Shown here: piece after piece, positions 40,401-51,481 of the stretch | How the letters are laid out: every line of letters begins with the position of its first letter | Position numbering within the stretch: position 1 is the stretch's first letter | Assembly: GCF_000150275.1 (NCBI RefSeq) | Contig: NW_002060955.1 | Coordinates: forward strand, 1,185,225 to 1,249,224 | From: Trichoplax adhaerens | Lineage: Eukaryota; Placozoa; Uniplacotomia; Trichoplacea; Trichoplacidae | Reading direction: 5' to 3' | Length of the DNA: 64,000 nucleotides | The notes under the pieces: model-generated | Databases searched by the model: none | The model's input: only the letters and a program-made list of their open reading frames with translations | Told to the model about the DNA's origin: nothing | Position numbers and translations under genes: made by a program

Positions 40401-43400
40401 TTGTTGCCCTTGATGTGCATTGTACAGTATATATGAACGTAACCGTATGCGAAGTCGGTCACGTTCATATATATGTAAATACGACTTGACGTCGAGGTAC
40501 TTCGGTAAAGACTCGGGGATGAAGTAATACTTGAGTATTCTTAACAAGTTACGTTTATTAACATCTATCCAAATCAAATTAGAACTACGCTTAGCAATGT
40601 AAGAGGTTATATACAACTAATACTCTGCACAATCGATATCTCGAGAATTTCGCCACTTAGAGAGTCTCTTAACAGTAGAACCTTTTGAGAGCCTCTTTGC
40701 ACGATGTGCACACTTAGAAGTATGTAGTCTTTCGGCAACTGGTTAGTTACAGATAAGTCAGATCACCTGACTATATACAGTTCTCCTATGATAACCAGTA
40801 CCAATACAGTTGTCCTATCTTATGTTGCATAGTAGGATGATATCTGTACGTATTCGTAACAGTACTAAGTTAGAGTTTGAAACATATGCTGTAGATAATA
40901 CAAAATTATAACGCTGTTATCAACTGCATTGCTTAAAAGATTAGCTAATTTATCGTAAAAACAACACTTCCAAGAAATTATCCTATATTGAAAATCAAAC
41001 AATACCCCAATTATCATTGTTCTTACAATAGTTGTTGTATTCATTTTATACTTGACATTTCACTTTGCTCTCATTAACCAAAATACAATCGTTATCTCTT
41101 ATATTGTGATTACATGTAACGGTAAAATTTGAATTAAAAATTATCTTATTTGAATAGTTATATAAGAATAAGTATAGCTGTAATTGGTTACAATTATACT
41201 ATATTTGGCTATGCAATATAGGAAAAGAATGCTATAAAATTTAATGAATGATAATTTAATACATCATTGATACTTTTTTAATTTATAACTGAGAAATATT
41301 AGTATGTAAATGACAAAATATACATTTACGTGGTAATTCAATAGCTTAGCAGCCTAGCATATTCCTAGTCTATTATATACATATAGAATAAATAAAATAA
41401 AGTAACATTTACATCAGACTTAGATTTGCATAATTACTAAGGCGCGAATGTACTTTTACCTTAAATACAAAATAAATCCTCCTTAGGACCTGTGTAACTT
41501 TCTCTAAGAAGGCGTAGTTTCTTGCCACATCACATCCTGCACTTTAAACTAAACTCAATTGTAAATTACTGTTATTGCATATAAAACACATAAAAATACG
41601 AAACCTTCAATAGTCTTTCAAAGTTAAATAGACTTGTCTAAGTTATCAGATCGTAAATTGCAACTTATATATAGTTCATATAATCTGACTAAACAGAAGC
41701 TAAGATCTCATTTAACGAAAATGTTTAAAATGTATTGACTGTAAGTTTATTCATTATTGGCGTTTGAAAATTTGCGATAGAAGCGGTGATTGATCATTTG
41801 TGCGAAAATTCTACTACTGCTGAACTTAGATACATATAACCAATAATCAGCAAGGCTTTGACGATTTCTTCCTATTAGAATATTTGCAATCGACGTCATT
41901 GATTTTATTAAGTATTAGTTAATTGTAATATGACCAAAATACGTAGAGTAAATTTAATAAAAGCTTTATATTTGGCAGGCTTACAAACAAGGAACATATG
42001 GTGGTCAGTATGTCTGGTTAGTGGCCGGTTGGCATCCAGATAAGTGGTGGACACGAAAATGGCATTATTCTAATTGTACAGCTGATGAATTAGAGAAAGT
42101 CGTCGTTAATTCAACATTTTATACTAAAGCTCCGATATATTCAACCGCATCTCGTCAAACAATTTACGGAAAGGTTCCTGATTATAATTATCAATAATAT
42201 ACATGTACATGTATACTCTTAAGACTCGGCTCTAATTAGAATTTATGTAAATTCTTAGATATTATAAATACAAAATTGTTTATAAAAAGGCGCAAATTGC
42301 ACTATTTTCAATGTCATTATCAATAATTTCACCTTTAATTATAGAGTTCTTAGACAAATACTGTTCTGACATGTCATTATTTAAATAGAATGGAACTCAA
42401 TTCTATCGTGATTTCTTAAAGAAAATTAACTCCAATAACACCGTATGCACCGTGGCCGGACAACTCTACGATGCAGTCTGGTCGTTAGCCTTAGCTTTAA
42501 ATTCCACGGAAGGACGATTAAAACAATTAAATTTATCTTTACAAAAATTTAATTATCAACACAATCAAATAAGAGAAATATTGATGGAAGAACTGAATAA
42601 GATCTCATTTTATGGCACAACAGTAAGCAATAAACATTTAGTTATAATCATAATTAAGTTGTAGAATGCAGTAGTTTTTTCGAATTAATTATCAAGTCAT
42701 ATTCATGTAACGACATAAGATAATGAAATATGTATACTAATAATGTGCATTTTGCTACAAATTAAATTTGAATTTTAGGGCCCAATTGAATTTCATAAAG
42801 GTAGCCGCATTGGAGACGTAGAAATATACCAGCAACAAGGTACCATAACTTTCGTTATTTATATATGTAACAAAACGGCTTTGCAACAAGATAATGTAAT
42901 GTACGATCAATACGTCAATTTCTTGAACCACGTATCAAGGAACGATATCTGCACTATCACAAACACTGTTACTCTACTAGCAGACTACACAAAGACTTAA
43001 ACGCCTCGTATTTCAAGTGAAACACTAAGTTTGAGAATCCCTTTTATTACACGATATACTGCATTTATATACTATTCCTCAATAATTCATGAGTCATAGT
43101 TAATACGATTAACTTTGCTATCATTCACTGAATTAGATGTTAATTATAGCTACTGCTCCCTTAATGCAGACAACAGTATTTACCAACATAGACATCTGGT
43201 GACTAATACAGAATAGTCAGATTACGATATGTCCTATCACGGAACATTTCCACGATAATTTAGCATAAGTAAGTTACAATCACAATGATTCGAACTATAA
43301 GTAGATGATTTGCATTCCCTATAACAACTATTAATTTCAGTATGTGTATATGTGTCACTGTCATAAAAGGCAGTGCTATATTAAAACACAGTATATCCAA

Positions 43401-46400
43401 ATTAGAAGTTAACTAAATAAGGACAGGCTAACAGAATTATCCTAACATAGATATTTCTACTCTAATACATTATATAACATTGTCACAATATATTAGAGAT
43501 ATTTATGCGTCAATGTCCTATAACTCATTAATGCAAGAAAGAATCCTAATCTATAGGAAATATTGTGGATAAATTAATAACAATATTATAGATAAATTAA
43601 TTGCAATTGATTATCAAAGGTAGACGTTTAATATGAAATCGTAATTCATAAATGTAACGTCATTAAGTTTATGAATTATCGGCTGAGTAGATAGTATAAG
43701 TTGGCCTGCCTCGCACTAATTAAAATTTAAAATGGATGAATCAAAGAAAAATAGGACTACAGAATTTCTATTGAAATTCAACTTTATTTACAGTCCTTTA
43801 TCCTATCTATCTTATTAGGTTTCGTTTCGATAGTTAAGATGAGTAATATTATCTTAAGTTAATATGACATTTGATTTATTTTTAAGGTTTTGAACTGCTA
43901 TGGAAGGGATATAAACAGTTTATGTGTTTCTCTTAATTATTCAATCGGTATCAAAATTAATACTTAAATATTCAAAGAAATGACTGATAGTATCTGTAGA
44001 TTTTGAAAAACTGAAGCGTCTTGATTTTAGAATGGTTAGCGATATACTCATATATATATATAATTATCATTTAAGATCTTATAAATTACTCAAGTGATCT
44101 AGATAGTAGTGGAAGAATTATATTATCCTAAATCTGTCTTAAATTTACGATACATATTTGAGCGTTTTATAATGCTAATCAAAATCAAATTTAATAACTA
44201 ATGAATTTGGTTTAAAATTTGTGAAAATACTGCAGTCGCTATCTGAATTTTAATTGGTTTCATATCAGTGCGAAACCTTTTTATACTTATAATTTAGACC
44301 ATTCGAGTGTATCGCTTATTATACATTCATACGCATATACTGATTTTACACTTAATTACCGGCATCATGTAGAATTTCCTATAGATATGTTTTATTCAAA
44401 TGCCCTAATGTACTTCTTTATTGTAGCTTGCACAAAATGCGAACGAAGAAAGTTAATAAGTCAGTCATTAAAGGTATAATTAAAATCCCAACTCACTGAG
44501 AATAATGAGATTTCTGAGAAAATGTTATTATAAGCAATAATTCTTCAATGACGAATAGATCAATCAACTTTCTAGTCCTTTTGTCTTATCTAGGTAACAT
44601 CATCAGACTATGAGACAAATATTTATGTGATAGGCGGACTTTGTAACCAAGAATCGCTTTGATTTTCTACGTCATAGCAATCTAGTGATAGCGCAGCTCA
44701 TGATATCATGATACAAAAGCATAATTGCTTAAGCTTTACACATACTGTAAATTGCTTATTCAAAATCTACACACTAGCACCAAATAGAGCTATAGATTTT
44801 TAGCCATAGAATGAGATGATTGCAGTCGAGTCGCAATAGATTGCCTTAATAGACTAAAATCGGAAATTTTCTGTTTTCTAAACCTGAAGCTATAGTCAAT
44901 AGTTCATGCACTTCATTTCTTCCCAATAATTATATGCAATACTATTATATTTAAGAAAGTCCTACCTAGCTATAATTGTCCTCAATAGTAATACAAAATA
45001 TATATTGTACATGTGCATTATGATCTACAAAATAATTTTAACTGCAAGGCTACTTTCAAGCCATAAACAAGCTTACAGTCTCCAATACGTTTAGAACAGT
45101 TATTTTATTTTAAAAACAAGTTTACACTTACAATCAAAATTATAAGATGTAATGTAACTTAGTATTGTGATTGTAGACTGTTAGCCATGTTTAGTATAAT
45201 GTACGGTAGATATTTATCCTAAGAGATATTTGGTAGTTATAACTATAGACTGTAGTGGTAGAGACTCTATGCTAGAGTACAGATGACTATATACAGTAAG
45301 CTATTGAGTTACTAATAAGGCTATAGGTAAAAATAGAACCGTAAATCATATATTAGGATATGGTTAATTCATTGTACTTTGGCTGGTGTGAATGATGTCT
45401 ACGTAAGCACTGTAGTCGTATCCATATTGGATTAATGATGGTCCGCAGTAGAATAGTCTTACTAAGAATTTAACTATGTGTAAAATAAGGTAAAAGTTTG
45501 CCATGCGGATTGTAGCTGCGAATGCTACGAAAAATATAAAAGCATGCAACTTTAGATTATTCTGTTAGTTCGTTGTAGAAGTCTTTAGTAGTAATATTCG
45601 GCTAGAATAGAGCTGTGAGTAGTTAATCTTTGTATAAGATTCAATAAAGCCCTTATTTTCTTCTAAAATTTGGAATTTTGTGAACGGTATATGTCACACA
45701 AGGATAGAGATCATAGTAAGAAAAAAATTTCGAACAGATCGTATTTCTAATACTCGTACGAAAATAACGTCTAAACTATTGATATTAAGAAATTCAGGTT
45801 TATCTTTTATATTGTTTCAAACTAATTTTAAAGCACAAACCAGTGATTAGAAGTTTTATTCGCGCATTAATGTATTATTTAAAAAAATTAAAAATCTGTA
45901 ATAAACTATGTATTGATACTATCTTAAGCATTATTTAAATCTTACTAGTGTAAATGATATTATTATTCGCTGTTTAATAAGGAAATGGAGTTCCGCTAGT
46001 TTTTGTTTATCGACACGATGAGAAAAAGTTAGAATTTGAGAAGCCATTAATTTGGAAATGTAAGCGAAATGATAAAACATATGCCTCATAATATTATATC
46101 TTATAGTAATAATATGATTTACACAAGAATTTAGTTAACATCTGACGATATACACAAAATTTATTATATTTAGATGGCTATCCTCCACGCGATCATGTAG
46201 CTGTAAAAATCAACATTCTTACCATATCAAAATCCCTCTTTATCCCATTCAGTGTCTGTGCTTGCTTGGGAATATGTCTTGCTTTGGCTATTGCTGCTTT
46301 CGTCATCTACTTTAGGAACAATAAGTAATAAATTCACTATTATCATTTTATATCGATTTTTTTCATAATTACAAAAATAATGAATAAGAACAAGATTTCT

Positions 46401-49030
46401 GGCCAAATATAATAGCTTACCAAGAATAGATAATCCTAAAATTTAATTGCGAAAAAGAATTATAAAAAAAATTTAAAAATAAATTTATAAATATATAAAT
46501 TTTCTTTAATCAAAAATTGCCATTTATAGATTCATTAAAATGTCAAGCCCAAATTTAAATTATTCCATATTAGCCGGATGCATACTATGCTATATTTCAT
46601 CGATTTTTTTGGGCCTAGATAGCAATTTTGTTCCAAAGAGTGCACTTCGACATATGTGCACTATTCAAATTTGGTTGTTAAGCTTAGGATTTACCATTGC
46701 TTTTGGCTCAGTAACTGTAAAATCTTGGCGAATTTACAAAATCTTTTTTAATCCGACCAAAATCCGAATGGTAACTATCTAATTTGAATCTTATATCATT
46801 TCACTTATAGATAGTGACGCTTTTTAAAATATTCCTCTTTAAATTGTTATAGATTAGAAATTTTATTCGTCCTATTAATTTATTGAAAGTCTAAACTTGG
46901 TTACTATAATATAGATAATGTATTTTTTTATTCTTTGCTTTCATCATCTATAAAGGTTATAAGAGATATTCAACTTTTTGGACGTCTAATACAACTCTTG
47001 GCTGTCGATATTGTTATACTATCTCTATGGACAACGATAGATCCAATTACCATCATGGAAAATAATATTGGCTCACCTAAGGTAAATTTACTCTTACTAT
47101 GTGGCAATAAGTAGACTAAACCTTAATGCAACTTGAAACGATCATTAATTCTCTAGAATAATTTTACTATGGGAATAGTATATACTGTATATACTCGCAT
47201 ATACTGTATTAATGTGCAAAAAGAGAAAATGACGAATTTCAATTTTGAGTTAGTACTAGGGGTTACCCAGCGTTAGCATAATTGCGATTTCATGAATTAG
47301 CTGCAAATTATATTCATCCCTACAGCTATTCATAATCAAGAAGCATTTAGAATTATATCTGTAGTTCTATAAGCTACTAAAAAATTTTGCAAAGGTCATA
47401 TTTAACTTAAATATAATGTTCAATAAATGAGTTTTATTATTAATTTATTTGCGACTTCATCGAGCTTGATAAAATAATTTCATTATTATAACTAGAAAAG
47501 CACTAAAAAACTAATATTCATGAAGAATGTTAGGAAAGCCTATACGGATAATTTATTTACACTAGTTATGATATTGCCAATTTTCATTTATCTCTTTGCA
47601 TTTTTACGTATCATTAAAGTGCAGTATTACCAACATTTTACGATGCCACACTATAGCTTAACTTGACATTATTGTTATCTGCTTACACATAGTCGATAGT
47701 TGATCAGTACTTAGGCGCTTAAACAGGTCAGTAAAGTTGCTTTATGGATATCTCAACTTAAAAGAGTCACTATTTCATCGCATATGTAAAATTAGAATAA
47801 AGGCAAAATAAATAGTATAGCGAAACTTTTCAGAATTGCTCGAAGTCTTTAAAGAAGTAAACCCATTTCTACGTATCAATATACGTATTAATGTAGGGCC
47901 GTAGCCAATTCAAGTGATAACTTTAAGATTATTAGAAACGATCTAACAATAAATAAGTACTTAAATTGAGAATCTATAATGATTCAAATTTACCAATAAA
48001 ATATTGTAGTTGAAAACCTATGAAGAGAAATTGACAAACGTCAAAATCTAGTCTCACTCCGTCCTTCAATAAATTCGTTATGTATTTGGAATCTAATTAA
48101 ATTTAAAAATATCCATTGTACTTCGATAGATTTATACGATCTTTCCAAATTACAAATTTCTAGGATTTATCATTACTAACAACTGCTTTTATTATAAAAT
48201 TACTTCTAGAGAATTGTAACAGCTAACATTGAAACTATAGTAATGCATCGGATTCAAATTTGCTACTCCAAATATACAAGTGTTTGGCTCGCAGTGACTC
48301 TTAGCTATAAATTATTATTATTGCTTGTTGGTGTATTCTTAGCATGGAAGACTCGTAAAGTTTCTATCGACTCGTTAAATGATTCCCATTCGCTAGCTAT
48401 GACAGTTTATAATATATTTGTCTTAAGTTGTACCGGGATCATAGTTGGTATCGCATCAAATTTAATCCTAGATGCTCAATTTGCAATGCAAGCTAGTTTT
48501 ATTATCTTATGTACAACATCCTCAATGGGATTGCTCTTCATCCCTAAGGTAACTCTATATTATAGAACCTGCATTAAACATTGTATCGCAAGTAATGCAG
48601 TCCAATTATTATCATAAACACAGATTATCTTATAATAAATAATTTCACTATCTTATCCTATTTGAAAATGATTAGATATCACAAGTCAAGATTCATCCTA
48701 TCCAAGTAACTTCTTCTTCCAAACTGGATAAGCAAGTTCGCGAATCTTTTCAAAAATCAACCCTTAGCCAAAAAAATCTGGAGCTAGAGCTTCGAAAATT
48801 GAAATTAATCATATCTGAGGTAATTTGATATAATGAGGTTTATGATGTTATAGCGTGGTAATGTTACGTAACAGTAATATGTTGTACGTAATTGTTTCAT
48901 CCGCTATTATCATAGCGGAACCTTGGATTATGACTAATAAGTTATTAACTTCATCTAGCAACATCAAAGAATGCAACTGATGGAGAAATCTGACCAAAAC
49001 TCGACACAAATCAAAGTGGCCGAAATATAA
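37423..49030 (+). CDS. GABA-B-type metabotropic receptor, tandem paralogue 3 (15 exons)
   Basis: 779 residues. Exons: 37423-37644, 37938-38075, 38260-38430, 39208-39309, 39465-39530, 41979-42173, 42389-42622, 42779-42839, 45982-46059, 46174-46324, 46530-46770, 46956-47081, 48210-48548, 48676-48819, 48959-49030. Exon lengths equal those of gene 2 everywhere except the first and last. Signal peptide MKFIVYFAVFSLINFIT. The ectodomain shows TKIGVIGPLISTA, DKDVRIIVVI, YVWLVAGWHPDKWW and YDAVWSLALALN. The 7TM shows KMSSPNLNY before TM2, VKSWRIYKIFF, AWKTRKVSIDSLNDS and FIPK. The C-tail has a leucine coil (LELELRKLKLIISE), then QHQRMQLMEKS. Of the three it keeps the ectodomain motifs of vertebrate GABA-B receptors best (GW..D.WW). 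Introns 5 (2.4 kb) and 8 (3.1 kb) are enlarged; intron 8 carries two solo LTRs. The exon 9 acceptor AATAAG|GA is weak but gives exactly the 26-codon length of gene 2. Confidence 0.93.
38478..38634. repeat. Imperfect tandem duplication (two ~78-bp units) in intron 3 of receptor gene 3
   Basis: Unit 1 (38478-38553) and unit 2 (38554-38634) both run from ATCTTAAAAC to ATACGAT..TTCATTT with several substitutions and small indels. Noncoding. Confidence 0.6.
40428..40473. repeat. 46-bp conserved palindrome, copy 1 (intron 5 of receptor gene 3)
   Basis: An 18-bp arm TATATATGAACGTAACCG (40428-40445), a 10-base loop TATGCGAAGT, and the complementary arm (40456-40473) with one mismatch. The same palindrome with nearly the same loop occurs at 55543-55588. 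Flanking sequence differs between the copies, so the palindrome is the repeated unit. Confidence 0.75.
42866..43487 (-). mobile_element. Solo LTR, family A copy 3, in intron 8 of receptor gene 3
   Basis: 622 bp, TGTAACAAAACGGC... to ...ACATTGTCACA, with the exact 5-bp target duplication ATATA (42861-42865, 43488-43492). It starts only 26 bases after exon 8. It is antisense to the gene (TATA and AATAAA on the minus strand). Read in the gene's frame, intron 8 stays open from exon 8 into this LTR up to TAA at 42998-43000. Confidence 0.88.
45148..45698 (+). mobile_element. Solo LTR, family B copy 3, in intron 8 of receptor gene 3
   Basis: 551 bp, TGTAATGTAACTTAG... to ...GGTATATGTCACA. TATA-like ATATAAAAG near 45535 and AATAAA at 45643-45648, sense to the host gene. 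Flanking 5-mers TAAGA and CAAGG match in three positions only. It lies 283 bp upstream of exon 9. Confidence 0.82.
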
Positions 49031-50679
49031 AAATGGTTAATTTTTGACGATTCTTTCACAACTAGAAAGAAATGGCATTGGTAACAGTTTCATGCATTCG
49101 CGATGATAAAATTAGCCAGCTTCAAATGCCACTCTCTGCAGTTTCTAACTTTATATCGACATAGATTACTCCTAGTTCACATTTAATTATCTTGATATTG
49201 AAATAACTTTATCATGATCCATTAAGATTAGCGTTCGGTAATAGTCCTAATTGTAATTATAATTCTAGTTATACGCATATTAGATAGTTAGAGTAACGTT
49301 AGCCAAGTCATTGTTAGCTCGCCTTTTAAAATCCTTCACAGTCTTAATTTCAACTAATTTTAAAACTGAAACAACCTAATGTATCAAATCAGCGAGACAT
49401 AACATAAATTTTATTGGGAATGAGCTACTTTGAGCATTTATACATCACACCTGTAGATTTAAACTCACAGCTACAGCGATCGTTTACTATAACTTTATGT
49501 AAGAAAGAAGTACGATAATATCAGCAGGTGGTGAATAATTCTATATTCCCTCGTATTCAATCGTTGTAGAGTTTCTAGTATTTTTTTCTCCTGTTGCAAT
49601 GTAATATAATGCAACTTGATATTTATACTTATAGTACAGTTTTATGAGTAGGTAATGCATCATAGATTAAGTGTTATATTGAGTATACTAGTGAGAGATC
49701 TACAATAAATAGCCAAAATGATTGCATAAGTGAAGAATTCTACTTTGTGTCATATCAATTTACTGCCTTTACAGTATATATTATAGACGTTACAACCAAT
49801 GCCCATAAATTGCACATAAATGAGTGCAATTCTAACCTAAAGTGTAAGCGGATTCGCTGAGTCTCTTCTAATTTATGCACTCTACAAGCAAGCAGCTACG
49901 CCTCATAAACCAGGATGAATTATCGCCTAGAATCGCGGTACAAGCTATCATGAAGATATTGTTCAACTTGAGGCCAATTTAACATTCTTGTATGGAGATT
50001 ACAATAGACTGTTAACAATAGAAATTGCTGCAGTTATAAGCTGCTATAGCAAATTGCCTATCTATACGCGTATAATATTATTATACTTACTCTACTCTCA
50101 TTTACTATCAAAGACTCAACTCTGATCAGTAGTTGCATATCGTGTTCTTAATCTAGCCACTATAGTACCAGCTATACAAAATACGTGAATGTGATTTCTT
50201 ATAGCAATACACTATTCAACGCATACAGCCAGCGATGACTTGACTGAAGCAGTAAACTCTGCCTCTTTAGGAGATGCGACCTGTAGATGCTCTGCATGTC
50301 CATACCGAAGAAACGAACTAGTCTATATAGCATGCTTTATGCTCTTATTAATCAATTTAGAACACCTTACTAAAATGATGGAGTAGTTCCTCAAAATAGA
50401 AGACTAAATTAATGCATTTTAACCTTTCTCATCCAATTTTGGCTAGTCCAATGTATCCAATACTAGTGGCATAAGCTGTGCAATTAGTCAAGGTCATGAG
50501 TAGTGCTTATGTTTTATGTACAAAAAGAAATATGGTATATAGTTACAAATTGAATGCAACAAGCTGCCAGTCATGCTGATGTCGCTAACGTATCTGTATT
50601 GACAGTACTATACCTTACCATGGACTATGGAACTACTAAGAACTTGTAAAAGAAGACTATTTTTAGTAATCCTATATGA

Positions 50680-50952
50680 TTAAGTCGCATGCATGCAAAG
50701 TAGCTGACGAAATTCGAATGTCGTTCTCCTGTAGAAGGAAATCGGAGCATTCTGTGTAGCCTCATGTGAATCAGGACGGCACACTGCACAGTGAACCAGG
50801 CCAGTATAAGGTCTAAACATCTTCGTATAACGTTTCTGAATTTCATTTACATGCATCCTCACTTCGGCAATTACTATAGATTGAAATGGATTCAGATAAT
50901 AATTTAACTGTATCTGTTTTACAACGGGCATTCCACATCTAGTTTTAAAATA
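50680..50952 (-). CDS. Unassigned open frame or exon candidate on the minus strand
   Basis: On the minus strand, a possible acceptor (TTACTAACTTACAG) is followed by 90 open codons to TAA, starting YFKTRCGMPVV and containing QLNYYLNPFQ, NEIQKRYTKMF and VHCAVCRPDS. Codon use and composition look protein-like for so AT-rich a genome. A possible internal donor is GTTCAC at 50796. I do not recognise a family, see no convincing partner exon, and the stretch lies in the more GC-rich intergenic part where chance ORFs are longer. It would be divergent from MRPS18B. Confidence 0.22.
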   Translation of the reverse strand, partial: YFKTRCGMPVVKQIQLNYYLNPFQSIVIAEVRMHVNEIQKRYTKMFRPYTGLVHCAVCRPDSHEATQNAPISFYRRTTFEFRQLLCMHAT

Positions 50953-51255
50953 CTGTAAGTTAGTAAATTTAGATACAATTATACTCGGGATTGATTTGGC
51001 GACAATTGTTTCACTAACTGTGAAAGTAGTATTTCCTCCATGTACAAAACCGACTTAGCAGCATGCTATTGGGTCTAGAGATTTCAAAATTTTTCTATCT
51101 CTAGGCAACACGTTAGCAGCTAATTTACATGTGCATCGCGGACAGTATAGTGTCCCATTGCAGGCATGCAGTACAGGTGAAATGACTAGAAAAAGAATCG
51201 GTCGGAAAATTTTTACCTTGATATGGTCAATATACTACCGTACATTACGCCAGGT

Positions 51256-51301
51256 ACAGTACTTTTCTACAGTGCTGTGCACTGTAGTCTACAGTACTGT
51301 A
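51256..51301. promoter_or_regulatory. Nested inverted repeats of CTACAGT, upstream of MRPS18B
   Basis: An inner perfect 9-bp hairpin, CTACAGTGC (51267-51275) and GCACTGTAG (51279-51287), lies inside outer arms ACAGTACT (51256-51263) and AGTACTGT (51293-51300). More ACTGTA/TACAGT copies follow to 51356. It lies 180-230 bp before the MRPS18B start codon, so a promoter role is possible. A decayed repeat is the alternative. Confidence 0.35.
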
Positions 51302-51481
51302 TAATACCAACTGTACTGTAGTAAAATGACCAAGAACGACATCTGCGCATGCTACAGTTCCTGCAACAAGGCATTGAGAGACTAGAGGAGCAACCATCTT
51401 GTCTTACCTGGGAATTGCTTTCCTCTTGCCTATCGAATAATACTATTGAGCGAAAGTTTCGAAATTAGCCTTAGATCAATC

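Larger units (their letters stand above)
49031..51481. other. Intergenic region between receptor gene 3 and MRPS18B
   Basis: From about 49.8 kb on, the sequence is visibly less AT-rich and lower in homopolymers than elsewhere. It contains an unassigned minus-strand open frame (50680-50952) and a cluster of inverted ACAGT motifs just upstream of MRPS18B. A TGTTGCAATGTAA segment at 49593 resembles the start of a family-B LTR, but I could not find a matching end. Confidence 0.4.

Noticed and set aside
23831-45549. Similar ~61-residue minus-strand ORFs (MHAFI..VAFAATIRM...) at 23831-24019 and 45364-45549, and a related plus-strand one at 26170-26355, as a conserved gene family
   Set aside because: All lie at the same place inside family-B solo LTRs, spanning the TATA-box area on the opposite strand. 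Their similarity is that of the LTR and does not indicate a protein.
49593-51369. A 1.8-kb element from TGTTGCA to TGCAACA
   Set aside because: The flanking 5-mers TCTCC and AGGCA do not match, no second copy is present in the window, and the TATA/AATAAA pattern is unclear.
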